Shown: piece after piece, positions 17,261-26,217 of the stretch
Layout of the letters: every line of letters begins with the position of its first letter
How positions within the stretch are numbered: the first letter of the stretch is position 1
From: Wohlfahrtiimonas larvae_A
GTDB lineage: Bacteria; Pseudomonadota; Gammaproteobacteria; Cardiobacteriales; Wohlfahrtiimonadaceae
Direction: 5' to 3'
Assembly (NCBI GenBank): GCA_040394195.1
Contig: JBEBSR010000019.1
Span: 1-44,137, forward strand
DNA: 44,137 nucleotides
Translations under genes and position numbers: made by a program
Notes under the pieces: model-generated
The model's database searches: none
The model's input: the letters and a program-made list of their open reading frames with translations, nothing else
Told to the model about the DNA's origin: nothing

Positions 17261-19153
17261 ATGGACTTTCCTAGACATTTTGGCGTAATTATCGTCGGTG
17301 GCGGACATGCTGGTACAGAAGCAGCGATGGCTTCAGCAAGATTGGGCGTTCCCACATTACTATTAACACATAACATTGAAACAATCGGGCAGATGAGCTG
17401 TAATCCAGCAATCGGCGGGATTGGGAAAGGGCAGATCGTTAAAGAGATCGATGCACTTGGCGGTTTGATGGCGAAAGCGACAGACTTAGGTGGTATTCAA
17501 TTCCGTATTTTGAATGCATCGAAGGGGCCTGCGGTTCGTTCTTCACGCGCGCAAGCGGATCGTGCTTTGTATCGTGCAGCCGTCCGTAAATATGTGGAAG
17601 AGCAAGAAAACCTCTTTATTTTCCAGCAAGCAGCGGATGATTTCATCGTTGAAGGCGATAAAATTACTGGCGTTGTGACGCAATCAGGTATTCGCTTCCA
17701 TGGTCATTCTGTTGTATTGACGGCAGGTACGTTCTTATCAGGTTTGATTCATGTTGGTATGTCCAGCTATGAAGGCGGTCGCATGGGCGATCCACCATCG
17801 AATAGCTTGGCGCAAAGATTACGTGAATTACCTTTAAATATTCATCGCTTGAAAACTGGCACACCACCAAGAATTGATGGTCGTACAATTGATTTTTCAG
17901 GTATGGAAGAACAGAAAGGTGATGATCCTGTACCGTATTTCTCTTACATGAGAGAAAGATTGCAACATCCACGCCAAATTTCTTGTTGGACTACTTATAC
18001 AAATGAACGTACGCACGATATTATTCGTGGTGGTTTAGATCGTTCTCCAATGTATGCAGGCGTGATCGAAGGTATTGGCCCAAGATATTGCCCATCTGTT
18101 GAAGATAAAATCATGCGTTTTGCGGATAAAGATCGCCATCATGTGTTTTTAGAACCAGAAGGTTTATCCACTTACGAATACTATCCAAATGGTATTTCAA
18201 CAAGTTTGCCATTTGATGTACAAATTAACTTAGTTCACAGTATTCCAGGCCTAGAAAATGCGCACATTACGCGCCCAGGTTATGCGATTGAGTACGATTT
18301 CTTTGATCCTCGTGATTTGAAATTTACTTTAGAAACTAAAGCAATCAAAAACTTGTACTTTGCAGGCCAAATCAACGGCACAACAGGCTATGAAGAAGCC
18401 GCTGCACAAGGCTTGATTGCAGGTTTAAATGCTGCGCGCAATTACTTAGGTAAAGAAGAATGGTATCCATTGCGCCATGAATCATACATCGGCGTAATGT
18501 TGGATGACTTGATCACGCAAGGCGTTCAAGAACCTTATCGTATGTTCACATCACGTTCAGAGTATCGTTTAATCCTACGCGAAGATAATGCAGATGAACG
18601 TTTAACACCAATCGGTTATGAATTGGGCTTGGTGGATGATGATCAATGGCAACATTATTTGCAGAAAAATGAAGATCGTATTGCAGCAGAGGGTCGCTTG
18701 CGTGATTGGATGGTTGCACAAGAATCTGAGCAAGGTAAGCAATTGCAAGCAGAAACTTCTGTTGTTATGCCTCATAATATGAGAGCATTGACGCTATTGA
18801 AGCGCCCAGAAGTGACATTTGAAGCGTTAGAGAAATTACCAGAAGCACCTCAATTTGATGATTTGTCTCGCATTGCGATTGAAGAAGTTGTGATTCAAAC
18901 GAAATACGAAGGTTATATTCAGCGTGGTATGGAGGAAATTGCTCGTAATAAGAAGTTCGAAGAGGCTAAATTGCCACATAATATCGATTATGCTGCAATC
19001 AAAGGCTTATCAAGAGAACAGTGCGAGAAATTAACACGCCAAAAACCTGAGACAATTGGTCAAGCTTCACGCATTCAAGGTGTAACACCTGCGGCGATTT
19101 CTCTATTATTGGTACTTTTAAGAAAAGGACTCATTCCAACAATTAAGGAATAA
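17261..19153 (+). CDS. mnmG: tRNA uridine-5-carboxymethylaminomethyl modification enzyme MnmG (GidA)
   Basis: An FAD protein that, with MnmE, builds the cmnm5 group on wobble U34 of several tRNAs using methylenetetrahydrofolate and glycine or ammonium. The 630-residue protein has the dinucleotide-binding motif VGGGHAGTEAA (12-22), the family signatures GPAVRSSRAQADR and GTPPRIDGRTIDF, GQINGTTGYEEAAAQG, and the C-terminal helical domain that contacts MnmE. The start MDFPRHFGVIIVGG is typical. In many bacteria mnmG is followed by rsmG; here a peptidoglycan-binding protein gene follows instead and shares or abuts its stop codon. Confidence 0.97.
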   Translation: MDFPRHFGVIIVGGGHAGTEAAMASARLGVPTLLLTHNIETIGQMSCNPAIGGIGKGQIVKEIDALGGLMAKATDLGGIQFRILNASKGPAVRSSRAQADRALYRAAVRKYVEEQENLFIFQQAADDFIVEGDKITGVVTQSGIRFHGHSVVLTAGTFLSGLIHVGMSSYEGGRMGDPPSNSLAQRLRELPLNIHRLKTGTPPRIDGRTIDFSGMEEQKGDDPVPYFSYMRERLQHPRQISCWTTYTNERTHDIIRGGLDRSPMYAGVIEGIGPRYCPSVEDKIMRFADKDRHHVFLEPEGLSTYEYYPNGISTSLPFDVQINLVHSIPGLENAHITRPGYAIEYDFFDPRDLKFTLETKAIKNLYFAGQINGTTGYEEAAAQGLIAGLNAARNYLGKEEWYPLRHESYIGVMLDDLITQGVQEPYRMFTSRSEYRLILREDNADERLTPIGYELGLVDDDQWQHYLQKNEDRIAAEGRLRDWMVAQESEQGKQLQAETSVVMPHNMRALTLLKRPEVTFEALEKLPEAPQFDDLSRIAIEEVVIQTKYEGYIQRGMEEIARNKKFEEAKLPHNIDYAAIKGLSREQCEKLTRQKPETIGQASRIQGVTPAAISLLLVLLRKGLIPTIKE

Positions 19154-19155
19154 TG

Positions 19156-21669
19156 ATGAATAAATACCTTAAATATGGTTGGCTGGCGATTGTTGTGATC
19201 ATTCCAGTTTTCCTGAATTTTTCTAAAACAGAACAAGACATTTTTACAGTGGTTTCATCTTCTGCTTTAGACGGGGTGAAAGAGGAGATTGAAAAATCTC
19301 CTAAGCTAATTAACACAGCAGATAAGAATGGTTTTACGATGTATGACTATGCTGTGTTGAACAATGACAAAGATGTGCAGCGCTGGATGGTTTCTCAAAA
19401 GATTTCATCAGGTGTTTCACCACAAATGATTGAACGTATTCGTTTGTGGTTCCTGTTGTTGGGCGTGCCTGTGAATTCAAAGAATTTCAACCTACAAGGT
19501 ATTTATGATAAAGGCTTAGAAGAAGCTATTTTGAGTTACCAAGCAACGCGTGGTTTGAACCCACAAAAGCAAATCACGCCAGATTGGTACGCTGACTTAG
19601 AAGAAGATGGTATTCGTTTTCTCCAAGAATTATTGTTTGATGAAGGCTCAGATCAAATCACAGGAATTTGGGATGATGCTTCAACTCAGGCATTGAAAGC
19701 ATTCCAATCTTCTGAAAAATTACCTGAAACAGGTCATTTATCTTTGGCTGACATTGTGGCGTTACGCAATGCATATTCTAATACAATTGCACAGCGTGCA
19801 GTTGTTGTGGCTGAGGAAGTGATTGAACCAGTTAACACTCAACCCAATCAGCCAGAAGTGAAATTAGTGGAAGATATGGAAGTTTCTGTGCCTGCTACGG
19901 TGATTGAACCTGCAAAATCAGTTGAAGAAGTTAAGCCTAAAGTTGAGGATGATGTAAAAACTGAAGAATCAATGAAACCAGAAGCAATGACAGCAGGCTT
20001 CTTAATCGATAGCAATGCAACGGCGGGTAAGCTTTTAAATCTTCAAGTATGGCTAACATTGGCAGGTTTCCCAGCAGGAACCTTAGATGGTCAAATGGGT
20101 CCTTCCACGCGTCAGGCAATTAAAGATTTTGAAACTTCAATAGGTTTAAAACCAACGGGCATCATGAGTGCTAAGTGGGAAGTGCCTTTAGAAAAACAAA
20201 TCTGGAAGAAGGTTCAGCAGAAGTTAAAACAGCTAGAATTGTATGATCAAGATATTGATGGGATTCCAGGTGCAAGCACTGTAGATGCGCTGAAATCTTA
20301 TGAAGAAGTCTCTGGCATTAAGCCAAATGGTTCATTATTACCTGAAACATTGAGTATGTTGTTCAATGAAGGGCAAATGACGAGCGATGGCACAATGGAA
20401 GAAACTGTATTAACTGAAGCTGATCATGCTGAAGAAGATGGCATCATTGAAGAAGAAGGGGATGATGAAGCTGGTGAAGGCGTGATTACTGAAGGCTCAG
20501 AAGCTACAAAGCCAGAAGAAGAGCCTAAAGCTGAAGAGGAAATTGTAGGTAGTGTTTCTAGCTTTAATCCAAATCAAGGTGTGGAAGATACTGTTCAATT
20601 GCAGTTAATGTTGGCAGTTTTGGGCTACTTCACTGATGAAGTGGATGGTAAACCGAGTGATGAATTAACAGCTGCTATTAAAGCCTATCAATCTAGCAAT
20701 GGATTAGGTGCAGATGGTAAAGTAGGCCGCCAAACGATGGCAAAAATGAATAGCCAAACGATTACTCGTGTTCAGCGCTATTTAAATGAGAAAGGCTTAT
20801 TGGATGATGCGCCGACAGGCACATTGGGTCCTAAAACACGTAAAATTGTGATGGATTTACGTAAGCAATATAAATTACCTGAGGCTGATCCTACGCAATT
20901 AGATATTGGTATTTTATTGGTTGTATTAGGCGATGTGAATAAAGAAAACTATGTGAAAACATATTTAGATATGTTGGAACAACAGCGCATCTTGAAAGAG
21001 AAAACACAAAGTGCTCAGGAATATATGACAGCTTTGGGTTATTTCAATGGCAAAATCGATGGCTTACAAGGTAAAGCAACCAATGATGCGATTGAAAAAT
21101 TCAAGAAAGAGAATAAATTACCTGTGAATGCTGATTTAACTGATAATTTCTTTAAAGCAATGGATAAAGAGATCATCAAGAAGATTCAGGAAGGATTGGG
21201 TAAGCTGGGCTATAAAATTAAAGCTGATGGTATGACAGGTCCAACGACTAAAAAAACGATTGAGACTTTCCAAAAACGCTATAGTCATAAAGTAACAGGC
21301 GCACCAGATTTAGCAACATTACATCAAGTGAATGAGCGTATTGCTGTGAATAGCCGTCGTGCACCAGCTACAACAACTACAGTTGTGAAGAATAATACTG
21401 CGAATAGCGTTGCAAATGATCAGCCAGTTCGTGGTGTAATGCCAACAATGGGTGCTAAAGGTGCACAGTCTGAAACAATTTTAACATCAGCGCCCAAAGC
21501 AATTTCTGGCCGAATGAGTATGATTTACAATAGTAAAGGTGCATTGGCTGGCTGTAAGGTCAATAACATCAGTATTTCAGCTGCGATGTGTGGTAGTGCG
21601 AAGAATAATCAACAATGCCGTATTGTTTACCGTAAAGGCCGAGTATTATCAGTCTCTTGTCGTGGATAA
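19156..21669 (+). CDS. Large envelope protein with about eight peptidoglycan-binding-like repeats
   Basis: An 837-residue protein with one N-terminal membrane anchor or uncleaved signal (about 7-22) and an ankyrin-like piece (INTADKNGFTMYDYAVLNND, about 52-71). Around eight repeats of the PG_binding_1 type follow, near 90-148, 152-204, 289-347, 349-404, 476-533, 535-591, 611-670 and 672-729. Typical marks are LQVWLTLAGFPAGTLDGQMG, VQRYLNEKGLL...GTLGPKTR and LGKLGYKIKADGMTGPTTKK. Acidic, Pro/Glu-rich linkers lie near 215-285 and 405-470. The C-terminal 45 residues hold four cysteines (near 800, 812, 821, 835). Probably periplasmic and bound to peptidoglycan; no catalytic domain is seen. Of two adjacent ATGs I use the second, six bases after AAGGA; the first (19153) overlaps the mnmG stop. 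Architecture is clear, function unknown. Confidence 0.82.
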   Translation: MNKYLKYGWLAIVVIIPVFLNFSKTEQDIFTVVSSSALDGVKEEIEKSPKLINTADKNGFTMYDYAVLNNDKDVQRWMVSQKISSGVSPQMIERIRLWFLLLGVPVNSKNFNLQGIYDKGLEEAILSYQATRGLNPQKQITPDWYADLEEDGIRFLQELLFDEGSDQITGIWDDASTQALKAFQSSEKLPETGHLSLADIVALRNAYSNTIAQRAVVVAEEVIEPVNTQPNQPEVKLVEDMEVSVPATVIEPAKSVEEVKPKVEDDVKTEESMKPEAMTAGFLIDSNATAGKLLNLQVWLTLAGFPAGTLDGQMGPSTRQAIKDFETSIGLKPTGIMSAKWEVPLEKQIWKKVQQKLKQLELYDQDIDGIPGASTVDALKSYEEVSGIKPNGSLLPETLSMLFNEGQMTSDGTMEETVLTEADHAEEDGIIEEEGDDEAGEGVITEGSEATKPEEEPKAEEEIVGSVSSFNPNQGVEDTVQLQLMLAVLGYFTDEVDGKPSDELTAAIKAYQSSNGLGADGKVGRQTMAKMNSQTITRVQRYLNEKGLLDDAPTGTLGPKTRKIVMDLRKQYKLPEADPTQLDIGILLVVLGDVNKENYVKTYLDMLEQQRILKEKTQSAQEYMTALGYFNGKIDGLQGKATNDAIEKFKKENKLPVNADLTDNFFKAMDKEIIKKIQEGLGKLGYKIKADGMTGPTTKKTIETFQKRYSHKVTGAPDLATLHQVNERIAVNSRRAPATTTTVVKNNTANSVANDQPVRGVMPTMGAKGAQSETILTSAPKAISGRMSMIYNSKGALAGCKVNNISISAAMCGSAKNNQQCRIVYRKGRVLSVSCRG

Positions 21670-21698
21670 TGATTAGTTTTAAAGTGTAGTTCAAAAAG

Positions 21699-21727
21699 CC
21701 TATTAACAGCAGTTAATAGGTTTTTTT
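21699..21727 (+). terminator. Rho-independent terminator after the peptidoglycan-binding protein gene
   Basis: CCTATTAAC (21699-21707) pairs perfectly with GTTAATAGG (21712-21720) around an AGCA loop, followed by seven T. Confidence 0.88.
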
Positions 21728-21794
21728 ATCTGTTGATATATGGTGTTTGATGATTGAAATTATATTGCTTTGAAAATCAGCACTTAGGTTTAGT

Positions 21795-21814
21795 ATTGCT
21801 CCTGTAAGGAGCAA
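21795..21814. repeat. Short perfect inverted repeat without a T run
   Basis: ATTGCTCC and GGAGCAAT flank a five-base loop. Neither strand has a T run after it. It lies between two convergent terminators in a gene-free stretch of about 240 bases (21670-21912). It may be an RNA structure or a protein site; no assignment is made. Confidence 0.4.
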
Positions 21815-21858
21815 TGCAGATTATTTGGGTAGAGTAGCTTTAATCTGAATATAAAGAA

Positions 21859-21884
21859 AAGCCTGATTGGTATCAATCAGGCTT
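21859..21884 (-). terminator. Terminator of the aldB transcript
   Basis: AAGCCTGATTG (21859-21869) pairs with CAATCAGGCTT (21874-21884). On the minus strand TTTTCTTTA follows, fitting termination downstream of aldB. Confidence 0.8.
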
Positions 21885-21912
21885 GGTTATATGAATTAAA
21901 TGAAGTGAATAT

Positions 21913-23433
21913 TTAGAAGAAGCCCATTGGTTGTTCTGAATAGCTCACTAACAAGTTTTTAGTTTGTTGGTAATGATTCAAAATCATTTTGTGAGTTTCA
22001 CGGCCAAAGCCTGACATTTTGTAACCACCAAATGCAGCATGTGCTGGATATTGGTGATAGCAGTTTGTCCAAACGCGGCCAGCTTGGATTCCACGGCCCA
22101 TTCTGTAGGCAATATTGCCATTTCGGCTCCAAACGCCAGAGCCTAAACCGTAAATTGTATCGTTAGCGATTGCTAAGGCTTCTTCTTCGTCTTTAAAGGT
22201 TGTGACTGCTAGAACAGGGCCAAAAATTTCTTCTTGGAAGATACGCATGTCATTCGTGCCTTTGAAGATGGTTGGTTCAATATAGAAACCACCTGATAAA
22301 TCACCATCTAAATTTGCACGATTGCCACCTGTTAAAAGTTCTGCGCCTTCATCTTTACCAATTTGAATGTATTTCATAATGGTATTCACTTGTTGCATAG
22401 AAACTTGTGCACCCATCATTGTTGTACGATCCATTGGGTTACCTTGTTGAATCGCTTTGACGCGTTTTACAGCTTTCTCAATGAATTGATCGTAAATGGA
22501 TTCTTGGATTAATACGCGGCTTGGGCATGTGCAAATTTCACCTTGGTTCAAGGCAAACATTGCAAAACCTTCTAATGCTTTATCTAAATAACCATCATTT
22601 TTTGCCATAACATCTTCAAAGAAAATATTTGGTGATTTTCCGCCTAATTCTAATGTGACAGGAATGACGTTTTCAGCAGCGCAGCGCATAATAGTTTGGC
22701 CAACTTCTGTTGAACCAGTAAAGCCAACTTTGGCAATGCGTGGTGATTTTGCTAAATGTTCACCGATCACAGCACCAGAACCATTCACAATGTTTAACGT
22801 ACCTGGAGGCAAGATATCTTGAATAAGTTCTGCTAATACTAAAATAGAAATTGGTGTGAATTTAGCGGGTTTAAGAACAATGCTGTTACCAGCAGCTAAT
22901 GCTGGTGCAATTTTCCAGCATGCCATTAAAATAGGGAAGTTCCAAGGAATGATCTGCCCAACAACACCAATTGGCTCATGGAAGTGATACGCGACTGTGT
23001 TTTCATCGATTTGACTTAAAGCACCTTCTTGCGCGCGGATACAGCCTGCAAAATATCTGAAGTGATCAATGGCCAATGGAATATCCGCGGCCAATGTTTC
23101 ACGAATGGCTTTACCATTGTCCCAAGTTTCTACAGATGCTAATAATTCTAAATTGGCTTCTAAGCGATCTGCAATTCTATTAAGGATGGATGCTCGTTCA
23201 GCAGGAGAAGTTTTCCCCCAAGTCTGTTGTGCTTTGTGTGCTGCATCTAATGCTGCATCCACATCTTCAATAGAAGATGATGCAACTTCGCAGATTGCTT
23301 TACCTGTCAATGGTGTGATGTTTTCGAAGTATTCGCCCTTGACAGGAGGAACCCATTTGCCGCCGATGAAGTTTTCGTATCTTTTTTTGAGTTGAACTGG
23401 AAAACCATATGTTGCTGGTGAAATTGTTGTCAT
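21913..23433 (-). CDS. aldB: Aldehyde dehydrogenase AldB
   Basis: An NAD(P)-dependent aldehyde dehydrogenase of 506 residues oxidising acetaldehyde and similar aldehydes to acids. It resembles E. coli AldB throughout: YGFPVQLKKRYENFIGG at the start, the cofactor loop GFTGSTEVGQ, the general base region LELGGKSPN, the catalytic cysteine in NQGEICTCPSR and the end ILNHYQQTKNLLVSYS. I start at the ATG 23431-23433 because GAGGAG (23441-23446) is seven bases away; an ATG two codons upstream is one base from that site, and the longer open frame back to 23514 adds a hydrophobic tail foreign to the family. Monocistronic. Confidence 0.94.
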   Translation of the reverse strand: MTTISPATYGFPVQLKKRYENFIGGKWVPPVKGEYFENITPLTGKAICEVASSSIEDVDAALDAAHKAQQTWGKTSPAERASILNRIADRLEANLELLASVETWDNGKAIRETLAADIPLAIDHFRYFAGCIRAQEGALSQIDENTVAYHFHEPIGVVGQIIPWNFPILMACWKIAPALAAGNSIVLKPAKFTPISILVLAELIQDILPPGTLNIVNGSGAVIGEHLAKSPRIAKVGFTGSTEVGQTIMRCAAENVIPVTLELGGKSPNIFFEDVMAKNDGYLDKALEGFAMFALNQGEICTCPSRVLIQESIYDQFIEKAVKRVKAIQQGNPMDRTTMMGAQVSMQQVNTIMKYIQIGKDEGAELLTGGNRANLDGDLSGGFYIEPTIFKGTNDMRIFQEEIFGPVLAVTTFKDEEEALAIANDTIYGLGSGVWSRNGNIAYRMGRGIQAGRVWTNCYHQYPAHAAFGGYKMSGFGRETHKMILNHYQQTKNLLVSYSEQPMGFF

Positions 23434-23649
23434 ATACATACTCCTCATTATTTTGAAAATTGTGAGAAACCGATAAACTACAAATACATTACAAATTAGG
23501 CAATGTTCATTCATTCTATTATAAATTTTGATAGTTTTTGTAAATTAATAGAAAAATTTTTTATTTACGAAGAATTACCATTCGAATGATGAAGAAGTTA
23601 CGAAAGAACCATGTTAGAATACTCAGCCCAGTTTGAATGAGGATTAGTG

Positions 23650-23886
23650 ATGGATCAGTTACCGAAGATTAGATGGCGCGCACGTAGAGGCATGCGCGAG
23701 ATGGATCAATTATTTGACCGATATTTAGATAACCATTACCCAACTGCATCAGCGGATGAAAAAACATTGCTCATTGAGCTTTTAGAAATGCAAGATCCTG
23801 AACTTTTTGACCTTCTTTTGCTAAGAGTGCCAGCGAAATCTGACGCACAAGAACAGCTCATCAGAAAATTAAATCCTAATTTGTAA
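23650..23886 (+). CDS. sdhE: FAD assembly factor SdhE (YgfY family)
   Basis: A 78-residue protein that promotes covalent flavinylation of succinate dehydrogenase SdhA and fumarate reductase FrdA. The family signature RRGMREMD and the downstream DRYLDNHYP and MQDPELFDLLL are present, and the length is typical. GAGGA (23639-23643) is six bases from the ATG at 23650 and only three from an in-frame GTG at 23647, so the ATG is chosen. No sdh gene is in the window. Its partner CptA is not adjacent. Confidence 0.92.
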   Translation: MDQLPKIRWRARRGMREMDQLFDRYLDNHYPTASADEKTLLIELLEMQDPELFDLLLLRVPAKSDAQEQLIRKLNPNL

Positions 23887-23984
23887 AATTTTTTTAAGAA
23901 AAAAATTTCCTTTGAAATTATATTTTAAATAGGATTTTTTGCGCAATTTATATACAATGCTAATTCGCTATTGACGGAGTCTTC

Positions 23985-24012
23985 TTGACTTCTGTAAAAA
24001 ATTCGATAGTAT
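23985..24012 (+). promoter_or_regulatory. Putative sigma-70 promoter for prmA-dusB-fis
   Basis: TTGACT (23985-23990), a 16-base spacer and TAGTAT (24007-24012), about 40 bases upstream of prmA. A likely start for the prmA-dusB-fis run. Confidence 0.5.
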
Positions 24013-24051
24013 TCATTGCCCTTTTATTAGACACTTTTCAGGAGTTACATC

Positions 24052-24945
24052 GTGAAGGAATGGTTTGAGCTTACTCTGAAGTCTGGTCAATATTCACCAG
24101 ATGAAATAGATGAAGCGCTACTCACTGCAGGCGCGATTGCTGTAACGTACAGCGATGCCGAAGATCACCCAGTATTAGAACCATTACCAGGTGAAACACC
24201 TTTATGGCCTGAAACGTTAGTCACAGGGCTATTTGAAACACCTTGCGATGAGAAAGAAATTTTCTCTTGTGTTGCAAGTGTTCTCTCAACAGAAATTAAT
24301 GCATTACCAGTTGTGAAAGAAAATCACTTACAAAATACTGACTGGGAACGTTCTTGGATGGATCATTACCATGCAATGAAATTTGGTGAAAATCTTTGGA
24401 TTTGCCCAACGCATTTAGAGCCACCAGAGCCAGAATGTGCGACTGTGATGTTAGACCCAGGTTTAGCATTTGGTACAGGTACACATCCATCAACAGCATT
24501 ATGCTTAACGTGGTTATCTAATCATAAATCATCAGTAGAGAATCATACAGCGATCGATTATGGCTGTGGTTCTGGTGTATTGGGTATTGCTGCACGCGTT
24601 TTAGGTGCAAGCAGTTGTGATGCGACGGATATTGATCCTCAAGCGATCAAAGCAACCCATGAAAATGCTGCACGCAACAATGTCACAATCAACTGTGTAT
24701 TGTCCAATGAGTTTTCAGCAGAACCTGCTGATTTAGTGATGGCGAACATTTTGGCATTGCCTTTAACAGCTTTGGCAGAAAGATTGGCATCATTAGCAAA
24801 ACCTAATGCAAATATCATTTTGGCGGGCATTTTGATCTCTGATATCGAGATGATCAAAGAAGCATACGCACCTTGGTTTGATTTCGTAGAGCCTTTCAAC
24901 ACAATCGATGGTTGGGCTTTAGTGCATGGAATTAAACGTGCATGA
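24052..24945 (+). CDS. prmA: Ribosomal protein L11 methyltransferase PrmA
   Basis: Trimethylates L11 on lysines and its N-terminus using SAM. The 297-residue protein has an N-terminal substrate-recognition domain (about 1-95), the motif DPGLAFGTGTHPST, motif I DYGCGSGVLGIAA and the NILA motif in MANILALPL. The start is GTG (24052) seven bases after AGGAG. It overlaps dusB by four bases (ATGA). The gene heads a prmA-dusB-fis group, a common gammaproteobacterial order. Confidence 0.96.
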   Translation: MKEWFELTLKSGQYSPDEIDEALLTAGAIAVTYSDAEDHPVLEPLPGETPLWPETLVTGLFETPCDEKEIFSCVASVLSTEINALPVVKENHLQNTDWERSWMDHYHAMKFGENLWICPTHLEPPEPECATVMLDPGLAFGTGTHPSTALCLTWLSNHKSSVENHTAIDYGCGSGVLGIAARVLGASSCDATDIDPQAIKATHENAARNNVTINCVLSNEFSAEPADLVMANILALPLTALAERLASLAKPNANIILAGILISDIEMIKEAYAPWFDFVEPFNTIDGWALVHGIKRA

Positions 24946-25901
24946 AAATAGGTGAGCTTTCTCTCAATAACCCATTCATTATGGCACCGATGGCAGGCAT
25001 TACGGATTTACCTTTCCGTAAATTATGCCGCACTCAAGGTGCTGGCTTGGCTGTGTCCGAAATGGTCAACGCCCAAGAAAATTTATGGGATACAGATAAA
25101 AGCAAAAACCGCGTTGTATTAGATGGTGAAACTGGCCCAATCTCGATTCAAATTTTGGGTACAGAGCCAGAAGATATGGCGAATGCAGCACGTTACAATG
25201 TAAGCTTGGGCGCCAATATTATTGATATTAATATGGGTTGCCCTGCTAAAAAAGTTTGTAAAAAAGCCGCAGGTTCGGCATTGATGCGCGATGAAGAATT
25301 GGTGAAAGATATTCTTTCAGCAGTTGTTGGCGCAGTCGATGTTCCTGTGACTTTAAAAATTCGTACGGGTTGGGATCATGAGAATAAAAATGCTTTAAAC
25401 ATTGCAAAAATTGCAGAGACAGCAGGCATTCAAATGCTCACAATTCATGGCCGTACACGTCAGGATGGTTTTTCAGGAGATGCTGAATATGAAACCATTC
25501 GTGACATTAAATCTCAAATTTCTATCCCCGTGATTGCCAATGGTGACATCACAAGCGTTGAAAAAGCACGCTATGTTATGGATGTTACTAAAGCGGATGG
25601 CTTAATGATTGGTCGCGGCGCTTTTGGTAATCCGTGGATATTCCGCTCGCTTGTGGAAGACACTGTATATCAACCATCTATTGATGAGATATTTGAGGTG
25701 ATTAATACGCACCTCGATGGTTTATATGAACTTTATGGCGACGAGAAAGGCGTTCGAGTCGCGCGTAAACACTTATTATGGTATTCATCTTGGTTTGACA
25801 ATGGAAAAGATTGGCGAACCACTTTAATGGCTGCGCGGAGCAGGGATGAACAGCACCATATTTTGACATCGTTAATTAACAATCAACCGATTGTTGCGTA
25901 A
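24942..25901 (+). CDS. dusB: tRNA-dihydrouridine synthase B
   Basis: An FMN enzyme that reduces U17 to dihydrouridine in the tRNA D-loop. The 319-residue TIM barrel has the opening FIMAPMAGITDLPFRKL, the catalytic cysteine in NMGCPAKKVCKKAAGSALM, LTIHGRTR and IGRGAFGNPWIF. It overlaps prmA by four bases and lies 22 bases upstream of fis, the arrangement well known from E. coli. Confidence 0.96.
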   Translation: MKIGELSLNNPFIMAPMAGITDLPFRKLCRTQGAGLAVSEMVNAQENLWDTDKSKNRVVLDGETGPISIQILGTEPEDMANAARYNVSLGANIIDINMGCPAKKVCKKAAGSALMRDEELVKDILSAVVGAVDVPVTLKIRTGWDHENKNALNIAKIAETAGIQMLTIHGRTRQDGFSGDAEYETIRDIKSQISIPVIANGDITSVEKARYVMDVTKADGLMIGRGAFGNPWIFRSLVEDTVYQPSIDEIFEVINTHLDGLYELYGDEKGVRVARKHLLWYSSWFDNGKDWRTTLMAARSRDEQHHILTSLINNQPIVA

Positions 25902-25923
25902 TTTATTTTAGGAGTAACAAAGA

Positions 25924-26193
25924 ATGATCGCACAACGCAGAATCAAAAGTCATATCCCATTGCGTGAATCTGTAAAAACCGCATTGAATGAGATTTCTCT
26001 GCAATTAGATGGAAAATATCCACCTAACTTATATCGTTTAGTTTTATCGGAAGTTGAGCGTCCATTGTTTGAAAAAGTGTTAGAGTACACAAACGGTAAT
26101 CAATCTAAAGCGTCTGAAATCTTAGGGATCACTCGCTCAACATTGAAAAAGAAATTGGATTATTATGACATCGATGCAAAATCGATTGGCTAA
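25924..26193 (+). CDS. fis: DNA-binding protein Fis
   Basis: A nucleoid protein and transcription regulator, 89 residues. The C-terminal helix-turn-helix GNQSKASEILGITRSTLKKK is clear, and the central helices (LVLSEVERPLFEKVLEYT) form the dimer core. The N-terminal arm is slightly shorter than in E. coli (98 residues). TAGGAG precedes the ATG. In enterics fis is expressed with dusB and is growth-phase regulated; here the whole prmA-dusB-fis unit may share a promoter. Confidence 0.96.
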   Translation: MIAQRRIKSHIPLRESVKTALNEISLQLDGKYPPNLYRLVLSEVERPLFEKVLEYTNGNQSKASEILGITRSTLKKKLDYYDIDAKSIG

Positions 26194-26217
26194 TTAATCC
26201 ATCAGAGGAATAGAACA

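Noticed and set aside
23434..23514. Longer start of aldB with a hydrophobic N-terminus, as if exported
   Set aside because: GAGGAG is well placed for the ATG at 23433, and AldB is cytoplasmic with the MTT...YGFP start.
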